A DNA stretch of 64,000 bases from Cranoglanis bouderius (lineage: Eukaryota > Chordata > Actinopteri > Siluriformes > Cranoglanididae). The position numbers and the translations under genes were made by a program. The stretch lies in NCBI GenBank assembly GCA_023630585.1, contig CM042560.1, positions 3,260,001-3,324,000 on the forward strand. The letters run 5' to 3'. The notes beneath the pieces were generated by a model. That model worked only from the letters and a program-made list of their open reading frames with translations. It was not told the DNA's origin and ran no database searches. The number at the start of each line of letters is the position of its first letter. Position 1 is the stretch's first letter. Positions 1 to 12,545 of the stretch are shown piece by piece.

Positions 1-430
1 TGTAGCCCATCCACCTCAAGTTTCGCTGTGTTGTTTGCTCTGAGATGCTTTTCTGCTCACCACAGTTGTAAAGAGTGGTTATTTGAGTTACCGTACCCTT
101 CCTGTTAGATCGAACCAGTCTGGCCATTCTCCTTTGACCTTTCTTATCAACAAGGTGTTTCCGCTTGCTGCCGCTCACTGGATGTTTTTCACACCATTCT
201 GTGTACACTGTCTACACAGAATCTCAGGAGATCTCGGAAATCTCAGTTTCTGAAAAAACCCAAACCAGCCTGTCTGGCACCAACAACTATGCCACGGTCA
301 AAGTCACATCGACATTAACTGAAGCTTTTGACATGTATCTGCATGATTTCGTGCATTGTGCTGTCGCATGATTGATTATTTACTTGAATGTGCAGGTGTA
401 CAAGGTGTTCCTATTAAAGTGGATCGTGAG
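1..430 (+). repeat. Dispersed repeat, copy A
   Basis: AT-moderate DNA with no credible gene. Its core (gagatgcttttctgctcac at about 40-60, then a segment reading aaagagtgg.tatttgagtta) recurs at 45715-45770. Both copies also end in a related tail, 'attaaagtgg' near 411 and 'ataaagtggccgatgagtg' near 45897. Two independent copies show a dispersed repeat rather than a gene. The 68-residue open frame at 165-371 lies inside the repeat and resembles no protein I know. The family type is not clear; no terminal repeats or target duplication could be set. Confidence 0.5.
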
Positions 431-2554
431 TTTACATTTTAACTTATCACTCACTATCTATTATGTTTGATGGATGGAATCATACTAGGCGTATTCAAGG
501 ATTTCTGCTATTGTTTGAATCTGAAACTCGCCTATAGGATTTGATGTTTTTGTTACTGCCAGTTATAGAAAAATGTGATTTGTAAAAGGCCCCAAGTCAG
601 CATTGGAGAAAATAAAGCAACAGATTTCACAGTTGCCTGGTTATTGACTGACAAACTAAAATGTGTTCAGAAAGCATTTGTGCTGTTGTTGTTGTTTTGT
701 TTTTTGTTTTTATCTCTGTTCGCCTTTTAGCCGAAATGTACTCATGCGTGTAATTTATTAGCAGAGGAAAGAATTAAATTTCCATTTCATTTTTTTAAAA
801 CAGTTTGGCCTTTAATGAAAAGCACATTAATTAAAATCCAATTAGATCCGGAGATGTTTTTGTGGCACTCAGAAGCCGCAGCACTTTACAAGCCTTTTTA
901 CAGGAAAGATGGACTCGACAGTCTCTTGATGAGTTTCCCTCTATTTTTTTTTTTTGTTTTTTGTTTTTTTAAATAGGTTACATTTTTTATTGTGGTCATG
1001 TTATTCTGTGGATCAGCTGCTTGTACTCAGTCTCAGTGGTTCATCTGGGAAAGTCAGTGTGAAACCAATCAAATCAAATTACTATCACACATCAACTCAA
1101 CACATTATTAGTTTGTACCCAAAAGCTATTTTATGTTTCGTCAGCACTCTCAACATGACGGCAGGTAAAAATGTCAGCTAATTAATATAGCCTCAGCTTG
1201 CACAATCACATTTTTCATAAGATGTCATTTTTGCATAGACATAAAAAGAAACAGTTCATTTTAGATTTCTCCGTGTTTTCAGTTGCATGCCAGGTTGATA
1301 TTAATCTGTTTACTAGGGAAAACTAAAAGAATCCTGAGAATCATGAGAGTTACTCATGAGTCACTCTGAATGACGCAAATAGACAACTAAATACAAAAGA
1401 AATGGGGGGTTTTATTGGGTTCTGCATTCGTTGTATTGCGTTTTTAATAGAACATCTTGTCCTTATTGCCACTTAATTGGCAGATTTGTTACAAATTGAT
1501 TTAAAATGAATTGCGATTAAATATCATAGACCTACACATCCCATCAGTCTGAACAGGCACGAAGGCCTGAATGCAATCCTACTTTGGCTGAATGAACAGT
1601 ATAATTGACGTCTATTTGGTGGATGATGTGCCAGTTTAAGAGCCTTTAGGCTGCTGATTTAGAGAGGTAGTAAATGAATGATTACAGTGTTTGGTGTAAC
1701 CTCTTGAAATCATGCCTAGGCTTGTTTGACAGAGCACACGGATTGATTTGTGCTTTAAAAATACATTTTACAGTTTAAAGTGTAATGTTTTTGGTATTAA
1801 TTATTATCTCTAATATCAATATGTGTAAGGAGAGGCCTTTAAGGATGTAAAGATATTTCACATTCAGAAAGCAGGGTCAGCGGTTATTTCCTCTAAAGCA
1901 TTATATAAATATATATCCCTTCATTAAAGCATATGACTTCCTCAGACATTTCCTGTCATGAAGTATTTATGAACATGACATAAACCTGGCTTGAACCTTT
2001 TGAGCTACACCATGAAATATTTTTTTATCCTCTTCATGTACGTACTGAATGTACCTAATATAACACGATTTGATGTTCTGATAATCATACCTACATTATT
2101 CAACATAATCTATTCCTGACTTCAGCGCAGAGTTGAGAAACTAAATGCACGTAATGGAACTGCGTATTTCAAATGCAGGAAAAAGTGGATGTAATTCAGT
2201 TACCGAATGAAGAGTAATCGGATTAGATCGTTGTGAAAAATTACCATGAGCTCAGGGCTGTATTTAACCTGCCAAAAGAGACAAATAACACTGGGTGTTC
2301 AAGCAGCAAGAGAATATGTAAATAATAGAGATGAAAACGTTTGCTGGCTGTTAGCAGACATGATCTCCGCTTGTGTGATGGAATAAAACACTTTGGGGTG
2401 CGGAGTTATAGGAACGTAATCAATGATGTGCTGGCGTGATGAAGTGGAGTTATTGTGTTACTGTTACCACACTGAAGTGAATTATTTCACAATAACAGCA
2501 AGTGTTTAGTTCCACCACTGTAACCTGCCAAGGATTATAATTTTAATATAATTA
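431..2554. other. Non-coding, AT-rich; no gene seen
   Basis: No exon with paired splice sites and a protein-like frame was found on either strand. The stretch holds poly-T runs near 946-972 and a short (TA)n. The segment near 780-870 is less repetitive than its surroundings and could be a conserved non-coding element, but this cannot be judged without another genome. Confidence 0.5.
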
Positions 2555-3110
2555 AAGAACGACACGTCATACTTTTTATCCGGTAATAGTTACATTTAAT
2601 GTTGTAACATTTAATGTTTAAACATTGTTTAAACGACTTCCTGACAGCACTTACATTATAATACATATATATATATATACACATTATAGCAGACATAAAC
2701 AGTTGTTTGCTGACCAGCCTCCATTTTTCTCTTCCTCATGAAGATAATAAGACAAAAAAAAAAAAAAAAAAAATGCAGCTTGTGTTACAGGGAAAACAGA
2801 AAACACAAACCCCTCTGTCCTGAAGACTTTCCTGTTTCTGAAAACCTCCTGATAATGTCCCGAAAACGTTACAAAGCGCTGACACTGGAGACTCCTTCCA
2901 TAAATGTTACCTATGTTTCCTTTCAGAAAGTGTCACCTTATCAACAATAACACTTACTTTGATAAATGTTTTTAACCCATTTATTATTAGGCTTAGATTA
3001 TGTGGAGATGTCCACCGTGCCGGAACTAGAAAATTAATCAGCACCTTCTGACCAATCAAAATCAAGAATTCAACAGTGCCACAGTGTTATTATTTTCAAA
3101 CAAGGGCCAC
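2555..3110 (-). repeat. Dispersed non-autonomous repeat R1, copy 1
   Basis: Member of a family that recurs at about 3640-4190, 26285-26615, 30285-30540, 37850-38280 and 51050-51790. Shared landmarks are a block reading 'ttatagttacatttaatgttgt', a 'cctgaagactttcctgt' block and a terminal block 'ttctgaccaatcaaaatca'. It has no coding capacity; the 70-residue open frame at 2738-2950 is carried by the repeat. It behaves as a MITE-like or SINE-like family, but its superfamily cannot be set from this window. Confidence 0.6.
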
Positions 3111-3639
3111 TGCTTTGTTCTAAATTTCCTGACTGTAAACAGAGAGGTTCTCCTCCTCTCTCACTTTCTCAGGATGGCGTTTTGTATAGAGTGTTTGCTC
3201 GGATTCTGTGTAAATAGAACAACTCTCCTGAGAGCTGGAGAGAAAAGTTAACTTTAAAAAAAAAAAAAAAATTATTTTTATTTTTTACAACCAATATGCA
3301 TGATTAAAAAAGAAGAAGAACAGAATGTAATTTACTGCAAAAAGACATTTAGGGTTTCACCTCCTACAGCTTTAGAAGGGTTGTTTTTTTGTTTCTTTGT
3401 TGCACATCTGTTTTCAAACCATCTGTGTACTACGCTTAACTTTTTCTACATCTGAAATAATCACTAAAGTACACTGCAGTCGATAGAAAGAAAGAAATTG
3501 GGTACATATACACAGTAAATAGGAACGATGCAAGCAAATACAAAGTCTTTATAAAATAACATTATACAATTTGCAGAACATTACAAGAAATCAGTGAATC
3601 TTAGAAAAAAAGCCTGTAGAATTAATAAAACAACATGAA

Positions 3640-4200
3640 GTTCATTATTTTCCAATAACAGCACATCCTTAAGTGTTTTATTCCTCTTATATCACAGCAA
3701 TTTGCCATAATACCAGTGTCAAACTCTTTGGATATTTATAGTTACATTTAATGTTGTGGAATGTCCACGAGACAAGTTAGATCCACAAGTTAGTATCACT
3801 TATGTTATAGCAGCTATAAAGAGCCATTCCCTCATTTTCTCTTGAAGTTTATAAGACAGAAAGTGTATCTTGTCATGTTACTGAGAATCAAAGCACAAAC
3901 TCCTCAGTCCTGAGGACATTCCCGTTTTGGAAAATTTTAAGTTAAAACTTTAAAATTACAACTTTACCTGACACAAGAGACAAGTACACACCGTCTCACC
4001 ATTTCAACAAATACACCTTTTTAGTTCATTTACGTGGAGATTTCACTCATGTGTAAGTATGAGCACATTAACATAAAGCTGTGATTTGTCTTGTATCCAG
4101 AACTAATTCAGAGCTGCTGTTATAGAAAATTAATCAACACCTTTTAACCAATCAGAATCAACGTGGTATAAGCTGTCTACTGAAAATCTAGGCTAGGACA
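3640..4200 (-). repeat. Dispersed non-autonomous repeat R1, copy 2
   Basis: Same order of landmarks as the copy at 2555-3110: 'caataacagcacatcc', 'ggaatgtccacgagacaag', a cctgaggacattcccgt block and the end 'accaatcagaatca'. The two copies lie in tandem in the same orientation about 1.1 kb apart, which suggests either two insertions or a local duplication. Confidence 0.6.
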
Positions 4201-4929
4201 AATCAGCGACATTTTAGTGAATGTTCGTTGCTTGGAGCATTTCTGATACAACAGTGAATCAAAAAGTAGTGTGAAATTGTCTTTCAGCTCAATTTTCTGT
4301 CATTTCGTCACTTAAGGTAATTTTATGCTCATTTGTTGACTTGGATCTGAAGCTGAAAGACTGCGTAACTTCGTACTGTATGAATCACTCAGCTGCTCAG
4401 AGTGATCAATCATTTCTCCTCTTTTCTAATCTACTGATTGCCTCTGATTGATTGTATATATCTTTAGCTCATTAATTCACGACACTTACCTAACGCGAAC
4501 TGCTTATGGCTCAGTGAATGAGGATTATTTCATTCGGTGAATGAGCGTCACTGCTTTTTGGTGTTTATTCCATTATAGTCCATTGTTTTCTGATGTAATA
4601 CAGCGAGGCATGTTTTCTGGATAAAAACGACTCAGCTAACAGCCAGAAAAAAATATTCATCTGTTGTTAGGCTAAAGTGCCGCATAAATTTGCATCGATT
4701 TGCATAGTATTGTTGCTCGAAGTATACATATTTGTGTTCACCTTCTAAACCTTTGTGGACCTCTGTGTGAAATGTGAACCACTTCAGATTTCTTCTAAGT
4801 TCTACATTTGTCGTCGAAGTGCACTTTAGTTACTTTCTTATATATTTACATGAAATAAGGTACGGCAAATTTCTACACGTACAATATGTACATGTACAAA
4901 TGAAGTACAATATAGAGCCCTATGACAAC

Positions 4930-4972
4930 AGCGGTGGGGGTGGTGGGGGGTGGGGGGCCGGGGGGGGGGCAT
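4930..4972 (+). other. G-rich tract with G-quadruplex potential
   Basis: A purine run with at least five G blocks of three to nine residues, separated by T, TT or CC, stands alone in AT-rich surroundings. Several runs of GGG or longer with 1-3 nt loops fit the general G-quadruplex pattern. No gene is adjacent. Confidence 0.55.
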
Positions 4973-5379
4973 TGATATTTTAAAGCTCTCATTAAATCAC
5001 AGGTGATGGTATAAGTGTAAGGAAACAGTTGTAAGGGAAGATTATAGCCTCCAGATTAGCATTGATTAGCATTGTAAAAATCTTGTGTAAAAAGCTCATC
5101 ACACACTATATTACACAGTGTCATCCATAAAAATAAATTACAGAGCTTAAAAAAACCTGTAGTATTACTTTAATTACTTTGTTCCACAGTACATAGTTCG
5201 GTGTCACTCCAGGCTAGCATCAGACTCATCAGAATAGAAAGAATGGTTTTCAGATTTCCTAAATCTTCAAAGACAATTGTGTAGTTCGGATTTGATTTGA
5301 ATATTTATTTATTTTTTAAATATGGACTTATTATGCTATTGTGCTATATACAGTATAAATGCTATCACTGGCCCAATTG

Positions 5380-5745
5380 AGATAATTCATATATGCTTGG
5401 GACATTACACCTCCCTGTCAGCAGAGGTCTCCCTTCTCTGGAATCTAATGTGTTACCTCCAGGTTATTTCCTGTTAACAGAGTATATGAGGCCAACCCTA
5501 AGACTTCTTGCCAAGCTTAGTGTCTGTGTAAGTTCTCAGCCATTCATACTGTGATTGTTATCCCTGTGTTTTGACACTTGCCATGATTCTTGAATACTAT
5601 CTGGATTTCTTTGTTGGTTTGGATATTCAGGTTACATTCTGTGTTAGATCATGCGATCGCTTCACTATTGAGTTTTGAATTGTGTACTGGATTTGTTAAT
5701 AAACGTCCTGCACGTGAATCCTCCATCCATGTTTGCCAGGGTCAC
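5380..5745 (+). repeat. Probable retroelement 3' end or LTR fragment
   Basis: Segment ending in 'aataaacgtcctgcacgtg' at about 5698, which holds a perfect AATAAA signal, after a long non-coding stretch. The same wording is typical of LTR retroelement ends in fish, from general familiarity. I could not find a second copy, primer-binding site or target duplication here, so the class is uncertain. Confidence 0.3.
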
Positions 5746-6888
5746 ATTTTTTTGTCTAACTGAGCTAGTTTTGGAACAATGTTGTGGATGGTCTGCTTGT
5801 GGTGTTTTTATGGGCTAGTTTAAAAATGGTCAGCAGCCACCAAGGTCTTGTTTTAAAGCAAATAATCTTAATGAAATGTAATTAATCAATGTCTGCAAAC
5901 AAAGGGAAAGTGTAAGTGTACTGTAGGCACACAATGTACAGAACCATTTCTGTTTTAAGTTGGATTGCAAAGATTGGGAGAAGGAAAGGAGGATTATGGA
6001 GTGGATAATGGCTGTTTGCAGAAACTGCAAAGAAATGCGTGCACAAAACAGTAACTTTGTTTCCCATGCAAAAGAAGCAAAATGCATCTCCCTTTTCCAA
6101 CACCCGAACTGTCTGAGCTTGTTTCATGCGATTTTATACGGGTTTTTGAGATCTAGTTGGGCTGGGACCTGGAAACCCTGGCTCCACCCTCTCCTGAATC
6201 CTGTATATTACAACGCTAAAATGGAGGCCATACGCTTCCCTTAACTTGTTAGAAACATAAAGTAGTGGTCAGACTGAACAGAAATGTAATCTGCCTGGCA
6301 AAAAAGATCATTCGTTTGATTGGGAAAGGACACATGGTGTAAAAGATGCATTCACTTCATTGAAATCTAAATGGAAAGTCATTAAGTAGCATTATTCACT
6401 ATTCATTAAGTAGCAATCACTCCAAACTACTGTTTAGCTATTTTCCTATTGTCGGTTGGTGCACATCTTCAATAAACAAAATTCAGCTAGCTAGCTACTG
6501 TTACCAAAGTATGAGTTCCCTCCGAAATGATGCAACATCCTGTCCACCTGTAATCACCTGGCTTTTGCTTCACAATGAAAATAGTGAAGTGTGAAAGAAA
6601 ATCTGGTGTGTCCTCCATTTTAGCCTTGTAGCTAAGATGCAGGCTTTAGCCAACAAACATGGGCTGATTGGCTACTTCTACATTAAGAAGAATATTGTGT
6701 ACTGGCTGCATTATATTCTGCCTCATTGGTAAGTCACTTTGGATGCAAAAAAAAAATCTGCCAAATGAATGTATGTCACTGTTTACGTAAATGTATTTAT
6801 GATGCAGATGTTCACTGTAAAATTCCCTAAAGCCAGTTCTGTTTTTATCACCACTGAGGTGACACAGATGGAGGAAGTGTGAGTATGG

Positions 6889-6928
<40 letters not shown>

Positions 6929-7627
6929 CAGATGAAGGATGGGGTTGAAGTGTCAGAATTGCGATGTAATTGCTATTCCGTTTGAAGCCCTGTGGTTTTA
7001 TATGAGATGACGCCATTAACACATCGTCCATCTCCACTGCTACGGCCTTCATCAATCACCCTCCGCCTCGGGTGTTTCTCATATTATGGCTCGGCTTTAC
7101 TCATGCAGACCTGAATGGGATATAATGGGAAACGAGCAGGAGTGCGGCTGAATTGCTAAGAGTTTGTTGATTAAGTTAGTAATGCAAAGATTTAAGACCT
7201 GTGCAGCCCTTATCGGGGAAAAATAAGTTGTGCATTTACAGCCAGCAGCACGTGCTGTCATTAAATAATCACTGAACCAACCATTTATTTCCTCGGATCA
7301 ATCAGAAGACACTTTCACTGCGATGTCCTGACTAGAGCCAAGAAAATACATTGCTACGGTTTTCACACTTCTGAATCAGACACTTTCCTTGGCTCTTGGT
7401 GACCTAATAAAGCCAAAAGCATCCAACAACCTGGCAAAAATAAAGGAAAAATTGTGCCAAATCATCTAGGAACACATCGACACCATTTTTTCCAACGTAT
7501 GAATACATGTGTTTTGGTACTCATTAATGCTGATACTGAAATGAGTACTTAGTATTAGTATTAGTAGTAAGCAATCTGAGCCTCATGGAACATTTTATTG
7601 AGCTCTCCGTTTAGGATGTTATTGTGT
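5746..7627. other. Intergenic, no gene seen
   Basis: Holds a SINE-like tail near 6690-6780 (tctgccaaatgaatgta), a (GA)n microsatellite at 6893-6926, and a block at about 7060-7290 that looks non-repetitive and could be a conserved non-coding element. Open frames on both strands in 5830-6244 overlap each other and have no protein character. Confidence 0.45.
6893..6926 (+). repeat. (GA)n microsatellite
   Basis: About 17 perfect GA units. Confidence 0.95.
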
Positions 7628-7817
7628 TTAGTTCAAGTTCAAGTTGTTTTATTGTCATTTCAAACATATACAGCTGGTACAGTACACAGTGAAACGAAAC
7701 AACGTTCCTCCAGGACCATGGTGCTACATAAAACAACACACTAAACCACATGATATGACACAGGACTAAAGAGCTACATATTCTACATAAAGTGCACTTG
7801 CAAACAACACAAGACAG
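7628..7817 (+). repeat. Dispersed repeat, left part (host of a Tc1 insertion)
   Basis: Begins near 'gttcaagttgttttattgtc' and reads through 'cagtgaaacgaaacaacg', a wording familiar from a high-copy repeat of fish genomes. It is interrupted at the TA dinucleotide 7818-7819 by a Tc1 element and resumes after 9082. It therefore predates the Tc1 insertion. Confidence 0.55.
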
Positions 7818-7819
7818 TA

Positions 7820-9080
7820 CAGCCGTGGCCAAAAGTTTTGAGAATGACACAAATATTAATTTTCACAAAGTCTACTGCTTCAGTGTTTTTAGACCTTTTT
7901 GTCAGATGTTACTAACTGTTACTGAAGTATAATCACAAGCATTTCATAAGTGTCAATGGCTTTTATTGAGTTTATGCAAAGAGTCAATATTTGCAGTGTT
8001 GACCCTTCTTTTTCAAGACCTCTGCAATTCGCCCTGGCAATTGCTGTCTGAGGATGTTTTTGTACCATTCTTTATTCATGGCTGTGTTCTTAGGCAAAAT
8101 TGTGAGTGAGCCCACTCCCTTGGCTGAGAAGCAACCCCACACATGAGTAGTCTCAGGATGCTTTACTGTTGGCATGACACAGGACTGATGGTAGCGCTCA
8201 CCTTTTCTTCTCCGGACAAGCTTTTTTCCAGATGCCCCAAACAATCGGAAAGGGGATTCATCAGAGAAAATGACATTACCTCAGTCCTCAGCAGTCCAAT
8301 CCCTGTACTTTTTGCAGAATAGCAGTCTGTCCCTGATGTTTTTCCTGGAGAGAAGTGGCTTCTTTGCTGCCCTTCTTGACACCGGGCCATCCTCCAAAAG
8401 TCTTCTCCTTACTGTGCGTGCAGACGCACTCACACCTGCCTGCTGCCATTCCTGAGCAAGCTCTGCACTGGTGGTGCCCCGATCCCGCAGCTGAATCAAC
8501 TTTAGGAGACGGTCCTGGCGCTTGCTGGACTTTCTTGGGCGCCCTGAAGCCTTCTTCACAACAGTTGAACCTCTCTCCTTGAAGGTCTTGATGATCTGAT
8601 AAATGGTTGATTTAGGTGCAATCTTACTAGCAGCAATATCCTTGCCTGTGAATCCCTTTTTGTGCAAAGCAATGATGGCTGCACGTGTTTCCTTGCAGGT
8701 AACCATAGTTAACAGAGGAAGAACAATAATTTCAAGCACCACCCTCCTTTTAAAGCTTCCAGTCTGTTATTCTAACTCAATCAGCATGACAGAGTGATCT
8801 CCAGCCTTGTCCTCGTTAACACTCTCACCTGTGTTAACGAGAGAATCACTGACATGATGTCAGCTGGTCCTTTTGTGGAAGGGCTGAAATGTAGTGGACA
8901 TGTTTTTTTGGGATTAAGTTCATTTTCATGGCAAAGAGGGACTTTGAAATTAATTGCGATTCATCTGATCACTCTTCATAACATTCTGGAGTATATGCAA
9001 ATTGCCATCATAAAAACTGAGGCAGCAGACTTTGTAAAAATTAATATTTGTGTCATTCTCAAAACTTTTGGCCACAGCTG
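7820..9080 (-). mobile_element. Tc1/mariner element, internally deleted
   Basis: Terminal inverted repeats are visible: the left end starts CAGCCGTGGCCAAAAGTTTT and the right end is its near reverse complement, ending AACTTTTGGCCACAGCTG. Both are flanked by TA (7818-7819 and 9081-9082), the target duplication of Tc1/mariner. The element is 1261 bp, shorter than the usual 1.6 kb. The transposase is on the minus strand. It is broken by one stop codon and has lost a central block, so it cannot be active; internal AT-rich flanks lie on both sides of the frame. It sits inside an older dispersed repeat. Confidence 0.92.
7984..8742 (-). pseudogene. Tc1 transposase pseudogene
   Basis: Reads on the minus strand from about 8709 (MVTCKETRAAII). 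Two helix-turn-helix regions of the DNA-binding domain follow, with the linker GRPRKSS. The catalytic domain begins at DWTAED. There a TGA stands where the family has Trp (8281-8283), and the same frame then continues (SDESPFRLFG, VWGCFSAKG, LPKNTAMNKEW) to 7984. After NILRQQL it jumps directly to the C-terminal PGRIAEVLKKKGQ, so roughly 100 residues carrying the second Asp and the final acidic residue of the DDE triad are gone. The deletion kept the frame. Identification rests on recognising the conserved fish Tc1 motifs. Confidence 0.9.
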
Positions 9081-9082
9081 TA

Positions 9083-9420
9083 CTGTAACTCCTAAAACAG
9101 GACAATGGGCACAGTAAGTAACTGGTAGTGCAAAAAGATAGTGCAGAAGAATAACAATATAATTAAAAGATGCTATGAATCTAAACATAACATACTATGA
9201 CATAGTATTCAGCAGATTAGCTTATACCATATATGGACATAGCAGTTATTGCGGTAGCAGCCAGGTAAAAAGTGTAGATAGTAACAAGAATTTAAACATA
9301 ATTAGTATCTGTAATAGAGAGCGTGAGGATGGTCGACCTGAGGGCACAGAGTATTAGCGAGCGTGGTCATTTACGAGTGCACGTGTCTCAGTGCTCGTAG
9401 AACTGAAGTGCTCTTATATC
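9083..9420 (+). repeat. Dispersed repeat, right part
   Basis: Continuation of the repeat at 7628-7817 after the Tc1 insertion: 'caggacaatgggcacagtaa', then 'gtgcaaaaagatagtgcag'. The right border is not clear. Confidence 0.45.
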
Positions 9421-11621
9421 TAAAATAAACATCTTATCAATACCATTCCAACACTTAAATGCTTGAAATCATGGAACTGCAACATTCTGTGCAACTCGTT
9501 TCTCGACGAGTGTTGGAAATGAAACATTTATATGCTTGGAAAGCACATAAAGTAATGCGTCCTGCCTTATTTGCACCACTTGCTTTAATTGCACCAGTGC
9601 ACCACTGATCAAACTATGACTATACAGTATCTGCCTGTTTTTGATGACATGGACTAATACAATGCATCAATGCAATTCATATGCAATGAATATATTAGTT
9701 TTCAATGCGTTATAGTTTATGCGTGACCTGATTGACCCCTGGCCCCTGGTCCTGCCACACCACCCATCAAACAAACCACCTCAAAAAATAAGCTCTTGGC
9801 CTAAACATTGTTCTGTGTGCTGAGAAAAAGGCAGCTGCTAAAACTCCATAGCGTTCCGCTGACCTCCGATTAACACCCATATGGGTGAGGCAGTAAGATT
9901 GCTGATTCAGCGCTCTCTGTATACAGTATGGATGTGAAAGGCAGAAAACTGACTCGAATCAATTCCTTATTTCTGAGCACACATGCAGAAAAATCTCCAG
10001 GGAGAAATGAAGCCTTATAGTGTTTATGTTTGTCCACACGATATTAAATGAACATGTAGGCGTTAGTGCAGCACTAGGAGATTAGTCGGGTTTGATTTCA
10101 GCATGGAAAAATATCGAATGCAGCGCGTGGCAAACTTGCTTCTTCAGTATTTTTTTTCCAGTATCAGTCTTGACGTTTCAACTTCAAGTTCTCAACAAAA
10201 AAAAAATAGTGTTTTACCTTTTGCTGTCTTGCTTTTCTTCTCTTCTTTAACAATAAACTCACTCTGTACACAAAATACATGGTATTCTTTTTTTTTTTTT
10301 CCAGCACAAACTCAGTTATAAATGTTTAACTTTTTAGTCAATGATATAAACTGTGTGAACATTTCCTACATGATATATTGATGTAAAAACATTAATAGGT
10401 AATAGCAAATGAAGTCCAAACAACTAAACAATCCATCGTCCTCTTTTCCAAAATGTATGTTATGGGGACATTTTCTTAATTTCTTAATTCGTGTCAGAGC
10501 TGATGACACATTCCACTCGTCCTCATTTTCTCCTAAGACTATTGCTAGCACTAGCACTTGTCCCAAATCACCTATAGCTGTATCAGTATTCGTATTATTG
10601 CTTATAGTGGCACACACTATTTAATGTTTGACAGAGTCTTAATCTTTAAAAATATATTTGTAAATAAAGTTGTAAATCTGTAAATCATTCGCTCTTTCAG
10701 AGGCCTGGACTGCTTTTTTAGAAGGAAGAATTGTGTGATTATTAAAAAAAATAAAATAAAACTGTTGTGTTGGTGCGTTTTTGTACTGAAATATTGCTTT
10801 TAGTAGTTTTAATAGGCTTTCTCTCATGTGTGTTTGGTCATTTATTGTTATCGTTTTTCCATTTTCTTTGCATATTTGCATACTTTAAACATTTATCCAT
10901 TCAACTCGCATCTCAAATTCTGAGTCAACAGGTTTTCCTTTGGCAAAATAAGTAGAAATACATACCTATGGTAACTTACATACACAACAGATGTGGTAAA
11001 ATAACTGCTCGACAACTTATGACAATAAATATGATTAAACGCTAGACAAATTAAGTTGTATTGATTCAAAGGCTATTCAGTCCCTGATGGATTTCTCTTT
11101 CAGCACTTTGCATTTGTAATGTCAGGGCAAATGATTTCTCTGAAAGCAGTTTCAGATTAAACGTACTGACTAATCAATAGAGGAGATGGGAAATGGTTTA
11201 CTCTTGCAGACAAATCATCTGTCATCATGAGATAAATACATCATTGCATTCATTTTTGTAATTTTCTGTGGTTAAGATTTCATTCAAACCTTCTGTTTTT
11301 GTAGTGGTACACACGTAATTTTACCTTTCCATCTAATGATTGGGGTTGACTGAACTGAGTATTCGTGTTGTGACTCTGAAGACAAAAAACTGCATGAAGA
11401 TAAACCTCTGTATAAACAAGATTCGTTTGTTACGTTTATTTTTTAATTTTATTTAAAAAAGCATTAAAATTCAGTAACAGTTAAACTCATCAAAGTGAGA
11501 AGTGTAGTGTATTATAGAGAACGTGGACAATATTATACAAGTTGAGTTGGAACAATAATGTTGACTGTTTAAAAGCTATTGAATTGCTTTCAGAATAAAA
11601 ATTCATTAAAACAAAGTTATA
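9421..11621. other. Intergenic, no gene seen
   Basis: AT-rich with several poly-A and poly-T runs (for example 10199-10206 and 10289-10301). Overlapping short frames on both strands at 10366-10955 have no protein character or splice context. Confidence 0.5.
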
Positions 11622-12171
11622 CAGCACTGTGCAAAAGTTTCAGGCACCCTATTTTTGTTAGTACAAACTTTGTTATAGATTTTTTATTTTATGACTTCTA
11701 CATTATCAAGTCAGTACAAAAAAAAACAATGTTTGATTCCCAAACATTAGTTTTCTAGCACAAAATTAAATGTTACAGAAAAATGTCATTAGGGAAAGCA
11801 GCATATTACGTAAGAGACACTTTTCAGACAAAAAAACACAATGAAGGCTGCTGGGTTTTGCTGCAAAAATAAGAAGCGAGTGCGAAAGTCAAAGTCTCCA
11901 GAAGAACTGTGTCTGGTTCTGCAAGATGCTCAATAAAACTTACCAGCTCATTTCCTTATAAAACTGCACACACTGTACCGGAGACTACTATTTTTATTTT
12001 TATTTAAAAAAATTTTGTCACACCAAATTTTGACTTTGTTTCATTTACTACTGTTTACTGCTTTTTACAGTATTTTTTTTTTTTATGTAGAAACATTAAT
12101 TTCATTATTTTGAAGGCATCTTTGCTCTACAGCATTTCTTTGCATGTGCCTAAAACTTTTGCACAGTTCTG
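11622..12171 (+). mobile_element. TA-flanked MITE, copy 1
   Basis: 550-bp element with terminal inverted repeats: left CAGCACTGTGCAAAAGTTTC and right ending CTTTTGCACAGTTCTG. It is flanked by TA on both sides, and it has no open frame of note. A second copy in the opposite orientation lies at 25640-26173 and shares the internal blocks ('tttgctctacagcatttctt', 'tccagaagaa', 'accggagactac'). TA flanks and the terminal sequence suggest a non-autonomous Tc1/mariner-type element. Confidence 0.85.
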
Positions 12172-12446
12172 TACATTTACAAACATGCCTTTAGTGAAAA
12201 CTAGAAAGAGCTACTTTAATTCCATTTATATAAACATATATTTAAATATTTATCTAAATTTAAAAAATTTATTAATTTATGTAGCCTGATCACTAAGTTA
12301 CACTGAGTTTAGAAATCAAACAACGACTGAAAAAGGCATCTTTTAGAAGGATACAGGCAAGGTGTCAACTTAATATAGAAATACACATTTTATGACCATT
12401 AAAGCACCCAAGTACTTCTTGGTGTATTTAAAGGGGTCATGACATG

Positions 12447-12447
<1 letters not shown>

Positions 12448-12500
<53 letters not shown>

Positions 12501-12545
12501 GTTGTTGTTGTTATTGTTATTGTTATTGTTGTTGTTGTTGTTATT
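12448..12545 (+). repeat. (TTA)n/(TTG)n compound microsatellite
   Basis: About 17 TTA units run into TTG and TTATTG units. It produces a meaningless polyisoleucine and polythreonine frame on the minus strand. Confidence 0.95.
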
